This document shows positions 40,594-52,281 of a stretch of DNA of 64,000 bases, in pieces. Every line of letters begins with the position of its first letter. Within the stretch, counting starts at the first letter, position 1. Location: the NCBI GenBank assembly GCA_964247055.1, contig OZ176050.1:8866001-8930000 (forward strand), in the 5' to 3' direction. The stretch is from Paragordius varius. Its lineage: Eukaryota > Nematomorpha. The notes under the pieces were generated by a model, which was not told the DNA's origin, did not search any database, and was given only the letters and a program-made list of their open reading frames with translations. The translations under genes and the position numbers were made by a program.

Positions 40594-43096
40594 TTATACA
40601 TCAAGATATTTTTTCGTAGTATCCCATAGGAAATCAACCATTCTTTTCTGATCTTCAGTGAGTATTAATGGTTCATTGACGAATTTCTTCCCTTTGCTAA
40701 TAAAAATTATATAAAGGTAAAAAATAATTATACAATAAGCTAGTAATTAGGAGATTTGGGTGGAAAAGCAAGAATCAAAAGAGACAAAAAAATTCAGCTT
40801 TTAAAAGGAGTTGTTTACGTAGGATGCTTGGATATAAATGGAAAGACAAAAAAATGAAAAGTTTAATGTACAAATTCCTAAATATATCTTATAATTTACC
40901 AAAAAATGTTAACATATTTTGCTGCGGTCTAATTCCTTAGAAAAAGACATAATGTTTGGAAAGGTAGATGGGTAAAGATAACGAGATAAACCACAGATAG
41001 ATAGTTACGATAAAAGAGGTGGAAATCAATAGTGCACACTAAATCAAAAAAGGGGTTATTTTCCATATATTTTCTTATAATTCGTTTTTTAGACTAACGC
41101 TATTTTAAGATGATTAACTTCAAATAGAGTTTGATATGAATAAACTGGTGACCTAAAAGGGGTTGAGATTCGAATACCACTTGAGTGCTTGGGATTGTGA
41201 ATTATGATAAACAAATTGTCATTCATAATATCTCATATCAAAAAATGAGTTGTTAGTATAATGATTCTTTCAACAAATATTTTGGCCTAATTTACCATGG
41301 TAAATAATTAATTATTTTTTTTTATTTTTTTTATAGGGAAGACGGAAGTTAATTTGGAAAAAAATCGCGATAGAAGTTTCAATAATCAAAGAAATGTCAC
41401 AAAATCGCTAAAGTTATCATGGATTAATAGAAAATATAAACAATTAACTATGGTTATATAGAGGTTTAGTAGTCTGAAAAATAGTAATTCCTATAGAAAT
41501 AAATATTAAACTATGAAGATTGTAATGAATGATAATTTTATATATAAAACTTTATAAGTGTCCAATATTTATGATAAATAAGGTAACAATCATTCATAAA
41601 ATCTGGCCGACAAAAACAAATAAATCAAAACTTCTACAAGCGGAAATTAAATTATTGGTACACAGTCAATCCAAAATAATCCCACTAAAACATTGCCATT
41701 ATATAATTAAAAATATCCCATAACATTGAACAGGTCCTGTTGAAAGACGAGTAACAAACCTATTTTCAAAGTATGAAAATTTATTAAAGTGAATTATCGG
41801 CCAAATCAAGTAACCCCAATCTAGATGGTTCTATACAATATGGAGTTCAAAATACTTAATACAAATCGAAAAATGGAGAAATGCTCCCAAGGATGTACCG
41901 CTATGAGCAAAATACCTTTACAAATGATGATGGTGAAGTATTATTGTTTTCCTAATAAATTAAAAATTTGATCATTTTATACAATTTGGAATGTTTGCAC
42001 ATTTGTATCCTTTGAAATTAATTGAAATATTGTAAATGAACTTAATACCTTTTTATGTAATGTACGTAATTTTGAGGTGATCGCCTTGATATATTCTTGG
42101 AAGGTGTATCTAAAATTTGATTTTCGGGATTCAATAATGCGTAAATTACAGATTGAGCAGCAAACGAAGCATCTTTTGCAAAAAATCAAACAAAGGCTTC
42201 CAAGTAAATTTGGCGATAAACGATTTTTCATATGCAAAATTTTTTCGGAATTCGGTTTTAATTAAACCAGGATCTACGCAATATATTGATGTATCTAATA
42301 TATAATAATAAATAAAAACTTGTAAAGAGTTGGCTAATTTTTTGAGACATCAACACCAAGGCTAATTTACTATTGCAATAATTCTGAAGTGGATCTTTTT
42401 CGTTATTAGACAGTGTATTTGGCAGCAGCGTATCACCCTGCTTAAATAAACCTTTCTTATATGATGAATCGATAATATTAACAATTTTAAGTTGACTGTT
42501 TTGTTTAAGAGATTCTTGTATTAAACCATAAGTTAGTAAAAAATGCCCTTAAATATATATGTTATATACCGATATAATTAGTTGCAAAATGGTATTCAAT
42601 ATCATCATTGGTTTTGTTGAGTGGAGGATTTATAACTCCTGCATTATTTATTAATATGTTAGGTTGAGTATCACATACACCCAAGTGCTTAATAAATGAT
42701 TTGACGGATGATAAGGAGGACAAATCCAAACTTGCGCAATAAATTTTTGTGTTTTTACTTTGCTCAATCAGAGTTTTTTTAGCTTGTTCACATGAAACCA
42801 AATCACGACAACCCAAAATAATACAGGCATCTATATAAAAAATTATTAAATACTTCTTTTGGCTAATTCAAAAGATATCGCTTTACCGAGTCCGCGATTT
42901 CCGCCAGTAATCAACACGGTATCCTTATCAAAATTTTGATTGGGTGCTAATGGACCATTAATATTATCCCTGAAATAACGATAAAGAAAAGTATACGTTA
43001 ATGATTAGTAGGTGATGCATACTTTAATATAATTAATCCTCCACAGGCAGCACCGATTGCTGTCACAAAAGTAAATGGTGTAAATTTCCCAACCAT
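40594..43096 (-). CDS. RDH13/14-like short-chain dehydrogenase/reductase, six exons, with an apparent 1-nt frameshift
   Basis: Predicted about 342 residues. Exons: 43096-43023, 42969-42854, 42830-42570, 42547-42320, 42294-42049, 40696-40594. Family members are NADP(H)-dependent retinal reductases; RDH13 is mitochondrial. Seen: a hydrophobic N-terminal segment then LKDNINGP as in RDH13, cofactor motif TGGNRGLG (46-53), ELAKRNACIILGCRD, INNAGV, NYIGHFLLTYGL, catalytic YCNSK (Tyr207, Lys211) and VDPGLIKTEF. The last exon reads KRMVDFLWDTTKKYL, like the family C-terminus. Three introns are tiny: 23 nt (42831-42853), 22 nt (42548-42569), 25 nt (42295-42319). One base is missing in an A6 run at 42180-42185 (T6 in the gene): the frame moves between KPLFDF and FAKDASFAAQ. 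Total exon length is one short of a codon multiple, in agreement. Assembly error, polymorphism or decay are all possible. Confidence 0.85.
40697..42048. other. 1.35-kb intron of the RDH13-like gene
   Basis: Donor after CATAAAAAG (phase 2) and acceptor before CAAAGGGAAG (needs one base), so the phases fit. An alternative 39-nt intron from the same donor would add a short tail ending at 41,953, but that tail lacks family similarity whereas the distant exon has it. No feature inside. Confidence 0.6.
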
Positions 43097-43546
43097 GTGG
43101 TTTTCATTTTTTCATGTAAACGGAATAGCACACAAACTCAAGAGAAATTATTGATTAAATGTTTTTGTCAAAGCACATGTTGTTGTTATTTTTATATAAT
43201 TTTGCATTTTTTGTGGTAATGACATTGAATTTTATAATATAATGTACTAAAGGTCATCTATATTTGTGTTATCTCTCGGTGTGTGTGCTTTACAATAGAA
43301 AGTTATATTGTAAAAATATATTTGTTCCCATTCTAATAATCTATAAATATTACGTTTGCAAAAATGCATTTATTTTTAGCCTAAAAAATGCAAAATCACA
43401 ATTTATAATTTTGTGTCGTATCATGAAATAAAAATAAAAAAATAATTGTTTTTTAGTTTTCAGTCGCAACCGAAATTTCAGATTTTACCCTTTAATACCT
43501 CCAAATTACTTCTATGTTTATGGTTTAATTATTTTGTAAGAAGAAT
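43097..43546. promoter_or_regulatory. Shared upstream region of two divergent genes
   Basis: The start codons of the RDH13-like gene (minus, 43,096) and the RNA-binding protein gene (plus, 43,547) are 450 bp apart, so both 5' UTRs and promoters must fit here. No TATA box or initiator can be singled out in such AT-rich sequence. Confidence 0.5.
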
Positions 43547-46500
43547 ATGACGCAAGAAATTCTTTTAAATTCGCTTCCAAATTCCAATGAAAATTTTTGT
43601 TGCAATAAAGATGAATTATCTAGTCCATCCGATTCATTTATATCCAACCTAGAATCTCCTGATTCTGCATCAGAAAATCAAAATTCCAAAGATTTGTATA
43701 CCATTGTACCTGGCACGAAAATTGCAAAAGGACCAGATGAGCAAAAATTAAAGGTATTATAACTAATATTGTGGAGATCGCCTTATATAAGGTTAAATAG
43801 AATTTATTGATTCTCATATTTTTGCCAAAGGCATCATCAGTAGATTCAGTCAATATATATATAACATTTATTATGACAAAATTGAAGATCAATAGATTGT
43901 ACATTTTTAGCATATTTTACGGCGATCTCCACATCGTTTACATTACACACTATCGTCGTTACCCATTCAATTATAACTTAATATGTATTTTAGGAATTGT
44001 TAGAACGTACGGGCTATTCCCATTTTATTACTGCCGGACAACGAAAATACGGTGGACCACCCCCAGATTGGGAGGAATCCCTTGGCCCCCCTGTTGGTTG
44101 TGAGGTAAACCAAAAATTTTAATTATGATCGCTTATTAAAATTTTATCAAATATCGTTTGGGTCAATATTTTAATTTTATAGATTTTATAACTTATTTAA
44201 ATCATTGAAAATAATATATATCAACATAACAATATGATAAGTCATCTTCTGCCAAAATTAAGCAACATATCAACAATATATGCCGCACACATTTTTGCGT
44301 CAATTAATATATTTTAGTATTTGTGGTAACTTTAGTTAAAAAACAAAAAATTTGATATTAACAAAAGGTAATATATTAATAATAATATTCTAACATTTTG
44401 TAATGTGTTTTAATTGTTTTGCAAATTTTTTATATCAAAAATGATAATGTAATTGTTTCACGGCCAGAAACGTTGTATAGAAACGTGATTTATCATCGTA
44501 GTTTAATTTCATTTATTTTAGATACATGTTTTTTCAATACCAAATTTTATATACTATATTAATTTTTCTTGATAATCTTTTAAAACAAATTAGTTTTCAT
44601 AGCACATAAATTTATTAAAAATGTTTAGGGGCTTTACAACCTTTTTATACCATTTTTTAATTTATATTGCATCTTAATTTTATATTAGTAACCACAATCA
44701 AAGCTTCTATTTATTATATTATTATACTTAGTGATAGATCTGTTTTTTTGGTTAGCTTTTTCGAGGTCATTTTATTTTTTATATAAGTATCAACCTAGGT
44801 TAGCGTTCATAATATGCACAGAGAATATAAAATTTATATCATTTTTATTTTAGTGTGGATTAATAACACAATAATTCAAGATCGATTTAGCTTTTGTCCC
44901 TTTTATGATGTAAACATGTTTTGATGATAAAAATATTTATCAAATCTGCTGCTGTATAGATTATACATTTTGTTTTAATAAATCTAACTGAAGGTCATTC
45001 AATTTTCCAATTTCGTTTTGTAAGAATACCAAAAAAACATAAATATATAGTAATTTGTTTTTATGTAACTAAAAAGAAAAATGGCCGTATAAAACAATAA
45101 AATTTTACCTTGAAATTTAGGCAATAACACGCTGGTAACGGTTTTTGTCTCTCGCTCTCTGATTGGCAAAATTAATGGTTTTTAATGGAAAACAGTCGAT
45201 TTTTTTCAAAAAAAGTATAGTTAAGGCCATTTTAAAAAGGTATTTATTTGGTTTTTTAAATTTCTATTTAACCTTTAATTATTAATTTTATGGAACATTA
45301 ATGTTTTAATGATTGGTAATCGATGTTAGTATATTTAAAAAATATATATTAAAAAATTTAATAGCGATAGTTTAATTATATATTTATGTTGGTAATACAG
45401 TATTGTATTAAATTTTGAAAAATCATTCTATAACCCTTTTTTTATAATAAAAAATAAGCTGTGCAAACAGTATGTTGTATATAAGTAGAAGGTTCATAAT
45501 ATAATATTAATTTAATCTATTTTAATATTGCCCTATTAGTTTTAAAATAGGGTTCATTACATAAAAAACCATTTCGCCACTAATTTACTTTTCAAATAAT
45601 AACATACAAAAAACTGTTTTAATGGTTATCTATTTGGTAAGAGTTAATATTTTATATAAACTATTTAACTTTTAGGTTCTATATTTCCAAAAATTATCGC
45701 AATAAATAAAAAGGGAATTATCCTGTAATTTCTTTATTGGATAAGGTGTTGTATGGTATTTACCTAAACGATTTAACGAAATTTTATGTGAATGTTCAAG
45801 CCACAATAAAAATGACACCCTATGATATTGTTTAAACAAATCTTAGTGATGTGAAATGATTATAGTGACAATTAAAACTATTTAAATATTTTTCTCCAAA
45901 ATTATGTTATAAACATATTTTCATATATTCATACTCTATTTTTGTATAGATGAAAACATCGTATAATTGAAAATAATAACATGTACTCCAACTTGTTTTT
46001 TATGCCAATATTTTATTTGTCTCCTTACATATTTGTATATTTAGATTTATTGTGGAAAAATCCCCAAAGATATTTACGAAGATGAACTTATCCCCTTGTT
46101 TGAGCGCATTGGAAAAATTTGGGATTTTAGACTCATGATAGATTCGGCCAATGGGGGCATTAGCAAAGGTTTTGCCTTTGTCCAATACACAAACAAGGAG
46201 CTTGCAGAAAATGCTGTAAAAACGGTAATTTATTTATAATTATTGCTAGAACCGTTTATGTATATATATAAACTTTCTTATCATTTATACATTTTTTTTA
46301 GTTGGACAATTATGAAATTAGGCCGGGAAAATATCTCAAACTAAACATATCTATACCAAATCTCAGACTGTTTGTTGGTAATATACCCAAATCCAAGAGC
46401 AAAGATGAAATTTTCGAGGAATTTAATAAATTAACGGGTATGTAACCTATTTAATTTTTAAATTAATAATATTATATTATTATAATAATAGGTACTTTTA

Positions 46501-49500
46501 AATAAATTTTGGAATTATATAATTTCCATCGGCCCATCATTTTTAAATAAGGAATATCATTACTTTGTAATAACGTTTAAGTAATTATCCTTTTGCATCC
46601 AATTGTGAAGTTAGATCGATAATGTCATTTTATTGCGTAAGAGCTTGTGATGTTCCTTAATTTGCATAAATTTGTGAAATTTCGTGATATATCGTTTAAT
46701 CCATACGAATATTAGATACAGATCAAGTTAAAAATTTTACTATATTTAATGCATACAACAGAGGGCCTTGTAGACGTCATAGTGTATTCGACCCCAGGGG
46801 AAAAGCGTAAAAATCGTGGTTTCTGTTTCCTTCAATACGAGTCTCACTTGGCAGCAAGTGTAGCGAAGAAACGATTAACCAACAATATACCTAAACAAGT
46901 GTATACTCTCATAACGTCGGGTTGTTTAAGCGTTGCTGGTGGCAATAATAATAATTACAATAATAGTAGCAATAATATTGGAGGAGCTAAAAATTTTCCC
47001 TTGTTTATAAGAGATGGACATACGGCGGCCCAGGCCCTTGCCCTTTACAACTATTATTGGCCCTTTAAACGGGTTTGGAATTGTGATATTATAGTGGAAT
47101 GGGCCCAGGTTCAAGAAGAACCACCCCAAGAAACTATGGCAAAAGTAAAGATTTAAGATGCCGTTTTTTTATTATTTTAATGCTTGTAAAATACACATCC
47201 GTTTTATTATAAATGGATTTGGAACCAAATTTTTTATTTTTATTCATGAATTTATATGATTATGTTATTTCCCCTACCTTTTAGGTTAAAGTTCTTTATG
47301 TGAGCAATTTAACAAATGCCGTGGAAGAAAATGATCTTAAGGTAAGATTTGAAGAATATGGACCCATTCAACACGTTAAAAAGGTTTGTTTTGATATTTA
47401 TCATACCATTTTTCTACAGGGCTAAAAAATTTATAAGAACAAATATATTTAAACTTTACGATAAAGATGTCTTTTAATTAATTCAATAATTTGCAACTAT
47501 ACTTGAAAGTTTTTAGGATAAAATGAGTGCTAAATGGTTAAATTAATTTCAGAGAAATCCCTAAGCATCTATACTCGAAATCTAGGGTCTAGTGAAGTTG
47601 GATATATATACGAAATTGATATGTGACTCATATTAAATAGTTATATCGTACAGATAGTCCTAACAAGCACGAAAACAGTCTGCAATTACTATTGACGAAG
47701 GGTCTCGCATATCATTTATATTTTTAGTTTAATTTTATGTTAATTTTTTATTTAATCTTAGTTTATATTTCATTAACAATCGTTAATACAAAAACATTAT
47801 TAATCCGTTATTTACCATTACAATATATGTACGTAAAACCGTTTAAATAATCTCATAGAAAACATAAGAAATTAAAATACTTATAAAGCAATTTTGATTA
47901 ATTAGGAAATATATCGATTAAACGCCGACCATTGCAACCACGATTAGTTAAAAGCAATAAAATAAATGCAATATTTATAAGATATATGTTTTGAATTACA
48001 AAATTATCTTTAGTTTTTCATCACACCATAGGTGAAAGATTATGCGTTCATCCATTTCAATGAACGCGATCATGCTTTGAAAGCCATGGACGCTTTGAAT
48101 GGTCTAATAGATGTCCCAGGACAAAATGGATTACCTATTAAAGTGAGTCTTGCCAAGCCCCCCAGTGAAAAGAAAAGCTCAAGTAGTTCCAGTGGTAACC
48201 CGAGTTCACCCACCAATCTAGCGCATAACCCCAATTATATAAGGTAACTTTTATATTTAAGAAAATATATAGACCAAGCGTTTGAGATTGATTTGAATGC
48301 TGATAACGTTACATTTGTTCTTTATTAGATAATCCCTTGGCGGGCAGTGTTAAAGCTTAAATGTTCTATATTTATTAGTCCTGACCTTCAATCTAGAACT
48401 AAATTTTTTCTGAAAAAAAGACGTTTATGGAGATTGTTTAATTAATAAAAGCAGACGATTCAAGCAACGAAATAACCAATCGAAATTTGCTATACATCTT
48501 GCGGTTTTTTAAATAAAATTTTTTTTAAAAAAGGGGTAAAAAGGGACAACTCGCGAAATTTTTCATAATAAAAGGTTTGACTATACTTTTAAATGAAGTG
48601 TTTAAAATAAATTTAGACTCACCCTTTATCTTTTTGATCAAATAGTGAATTAGCTGCAAATGCTACATCACCCTCAACTCTGGCAACTCTGATCAAAAGT
48701 TTGGCTTCACAAGCTCGAATTATAGCAGCAGCCACATCGGCATACATTATGGCGGGAGAATTCGCAACGCTAAACAACTACAATAATCCAGTACCTGGAT
48801 CTAACATTAATAATAATTATTATCCCATGTTTCCCCAAACTGCTCCATATGGCCATCCAATGCCCTATAGTCCATCCTCTACTCACCCCTTTAATGCTGC
48901 TCCTCTACAAGGATTTGGGTCTCCAACAAATAATCCTGGACAACGAAATGATGGTACGCAAAGTATGGATTTTTTATTTTTACCGAAAAATTAGAATTTT
49001 ACCAAATCGATTATCATTATGTTGACTTATTAGTTTTATGTTTTTAAATATTTTTTTTGCCATAACATATACTACTTTTTATTTCGTTTTACGTGCCAAA
49101 TGGTTTTTTAAACAAAATTCTTATTAATTTATTATGATCAAATTTCTAGATATTCATAACGCTGCCGGTTATTTGAATTATTTGTGGCCATATGGTATGG
49201 TGGCTTCATATAATGGTATACCAATAAATAACACTTCCATGTTAAGTAATCTTCACAGTCCCAACTACTCTAATCACCTACAAAATAGTCCAACTCTTTA
49301 TGGAACAACGTTAGAATCGTCACCGGTTAACAACAAAAATTATCCCGTATTCCCGGTACCATTCGTACATTCTTCAAATCAAAATAATTACCATGATGCA
49401 CTAAGTGTTAACGATTTTAACAAGTCTGCTCCTGGAGATGGTAAAGTAGTGTTTGGCTCAAACAATAAACTTAATCTTTCAACACAGCTTGTTGAAAATG

Positions 49501-52281
49501 TGGAAACTATTAGCGATCAAATGAAGAATTTAAGGTAATTATATCGATACGATCTTAACTCTATTTTATAAAATAAAATTTTGGATTTTACGCATTTTTT
49601 ATGTATTTACTATTTTTATAGAACAAGGAGCGATGATCCACAAACTTTAAATGGTACAATGATTAATTTTTATACGTTCCACAAAATTTATAGATAGTTT
49701 ATAATAATGAATATTTTAGAAAAAAGTAATTTATTTTAAACTGAATAGTTAAAGAACTACCATCGACTATACAACTTGCACCTAATCATTGTTATGGAGA
49801 CTTAACTAGTGGAGGAGGAAATATTCCAAATTTTTATCAACATCAAATACCATTTTATCCTCACGTTCCTATCTACGAGACTGGAAATAATATCAATATA
49901 ACCAACAATGCAATACCCAATAATAATAACATTAATAGTCCAAATTTTGATTCGTATATGATTGGCCCTCATCCTTTGATTTTACCGACTCCGCCGCACC
50001 CAAATCAAACTGTAAGACAGTTTTAAATAATTTATCTCTTTAATTACACCTGTAATTTTGAACAGATTTATTTTGGGCCACATATGCTGATTGGTAGTAG
50101 GCGCAGCTCTGACGATAGCAATTTAAGCGAAGTTTTTACAAATGAGGTTAGCTCCCCCGCGGCTAATGACAGTGAAGAAAAGGGTACATATTTATATTAA
50201 ACCAAATGTTTTTTTGATTCATAATATTATTGACTGACACACTGTGCGAGACTCTTTTTAAATATTTTTGCCAAACTTATAGTAGAATAGTTGTGTGCCT
50301 ACTACTTAAAACATACTGAGCATGAGGTCAAATTCATGTTATGAGCCAATGGGGCGAATTAAATTCAACGTGAATAATTTCGACTCAAGTGGCTGCTATA
50401 TTTTCGTCCTATCATTTTTAAGCCATTCCATAACCGGTTTATTCCCCGATGATTCAAATCCATATGGCTATAAAACTATCAACAAATTTTGCTTTAATTT
50501 ATATTACTATTTTAATATTTAAACCTTGCATGAAAATGTTTTATTTTTTACATGTTACCAGAACATTCTCAAAAGAGCAAAGATAAAATCGGGAGTGATG
50601 AGTTGGATTCTGCCAAGGATGAAAGCGAAGAAGGAAAAGCTTCCTCCCAATCAGGTACAACGGATGGAAATGGCGATGGCGGAAGCAGTTCGATAACATC
50701 CTCGCTTCTCAACAATGTAGTCATATCATCTGCAAACAGTATTATTTAATTTACTTTTTTTCTTTTATTCTTACTCAATATAATAATATACTTTGATAGT
50801 TTTTCCTATTAAATATTGCCAGATTACAGTTAAGAGCAATATAATTCACATTATTAGGTGTCACACTATTATTGGCCAATTAATAATACAGTAGATATGA
50901 TATAAAATAAATTTGTCCAAAATAAAATTTAATGCTGTAAGATAGGTATAAATTGTAATTTCAACCATTTGTTGTTATTTTGCCCGTACTCTACTGCATT
51001 GCCAATTGGACAAAATTCATGTGAATCGACCAACATTTATGTGCATACTTTAATTGGCGTTGCTTATAATTTAGCTAATAATGATCATTATTGTGAATGC
51101 TATATGGCATGCTTAACGAAAAACTATAATTTTGTACTTTAATAAATTTTGTTAAAGCATATATATATATATATATATATATCCAATGTAATATAGTCCC
51201 TTATGGTGAATTAAATTTGAATGGGTTAAGCCCTTTGTATTACACAACACAAACCCTTAATGGGCAACAATATTTAATTTATCAACCTCAACATACAATG
51301 CCTGCCGTCAAAACTTCAACATCTGCCAATCCTATAATGGATCAACAGCAAAAATATCCTTTGAATAATGGTAATTTTTACAGTTAAGTTAATTTTTGAA
51401 TGCAGCGCTTTTTTCCCTATATATAAATTATTTGCTCTAATTGGTATGAGTTAGAACAATATATATTGAAAAGCTTTATACTACCATATTTTTCAGAAAA
51501 TTAAAATCCAACCCTTTTCTTACTCATAATTTCTATCGTATACCCATTTTTGAAATTAAATTGAAAAAATTCTAATATATCATATTTGACAGAATATCAC
51601 TCTGTGATGAATGATGGCAAATGTGACGTCGATTCCAATTCTGGCAACATTAATTTTTATCCATATTCTTATTCTGTGGATCCAAATGGGTATACAACAC
51701 AACAATATCCTACGGAGCAACTTAATAACAATGCAAACCATTTGATGAATGAGAAAACTCACACGGCAGTAAACAACAATGCAACTCAAACAATGTATCA
51801 TCATCATCCCATAAATCCAAATGCAATGTTCCAGGGTATGGCTAATATGTCTATAAATGGTTTACCTAATAGCACTATTTCTACTTCTTCTTTACATTCT
51901 TCGCCGCCCTCAAATATTGGTGTTGGCAAACCCAAAGGATCCACTTATCACAAGCAGCAACGTAATTTTAGCAACAACAAAAACGGTAGTAGTGCTAAAG
52001 GAAAATCTTATGGTGAACCACATCACAATAACAATAATGCTTACTACAATAATAATAGAGCACACAACCATTTTGGCCAAATGCGTCAAAATACGGCAAA
52101 TAGTTCAACGTCAGAAACGAGTGGTGGAGTTGTCATAGAAACCGGGAAGCATGGAAGTGGCAATAAACACAGGAAAGGTGATGGAACTGGTCATTCAAAT
52201 AATTTGGGCAAACATTCAACCTCAAACAGCGAACGTAGTAAAATGGGCAATAAGTATAATAATGGGACAGTCAAAGCTTAA
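43547..52281 (+). CDS. Triple-RRM RNA-binding protein of the A1CF/RBM46/RBM47-SYNCRIP/hnRNP R family
   Basis: Predicted 1,129 residues in 15 exons: 43547-43753, 43994-44104, 46045-46224, 46302-46437, 46762-47144, 47285-47383, 48032-48243, 48646-48953, 49150-49534, 49622-49653, 49749-50011, 50066-50183, 50562-50654, 51197-51370, 51593-52281; all phases agree. Family members bind RNA to control editing, splicing, stability or translation. Signature: [17 protein letters not shown] then [13 protein letters not shown] before RRM1 ([23 protein letters not shown]), RRM2 ([33 protein letters not shown]) and RRM3 ([20 protein letters not shown]). DWE and NNYEIRPG-like details favour A1CF/RBM47; the KSKSKDEI part is more SYNCRIP-like. 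RRM2 carries an Asn-rich insertion of about 50 residues before VEWAQ. Residues beyond about 440 form a long Asn/Ser/Gln/Tyr-rich, prion-like tail. A 32-nt exon lies at 49622. AATAAA is at 52401-52406. Confidence 0.9.
44105..46044. other. 1.9-kb intron of the RNA-binding protein gene
   Basis: Donor after GGTTGTGAG and acceptor TATTTAG, both phase 0, joining PPVGCE to IYCGKIP exactly as in the family. No gene or clear repeat inside. Confidence 0.65.

Noticed and set aside
41953-42048. Alternative 3' end of the RDH13-like gene via a 39-nt intron
   Set aside because: It would give a tail IQMCKHSKLYK... with no family resemblance, whereas the exon at 40,696-40,594 matches the SDR C-terminus and fits the phase.
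42200-42224. A further 25-nt GT-AG candidate in the last part of the RDH13-like gene
   Set aside because: Removing it leads to a frame reading LCLIFCKRCF with no family similarity, so it does not explain the frame change; a one-base slip does.
43807-44103. Plus-strand open frame overlapping exon 2 of the RNA-binding gene
   Set aside because: It reads another frame; the true exon is 43,994-44,104 with ERTGY and [11 protein letters not shown].
46749-47160. Treating the open frame from 46,749 as a separate small gene
   Set aside because: It is RRM2 of the RNA-binding protein; exons on both sides join in phase and align with the family.
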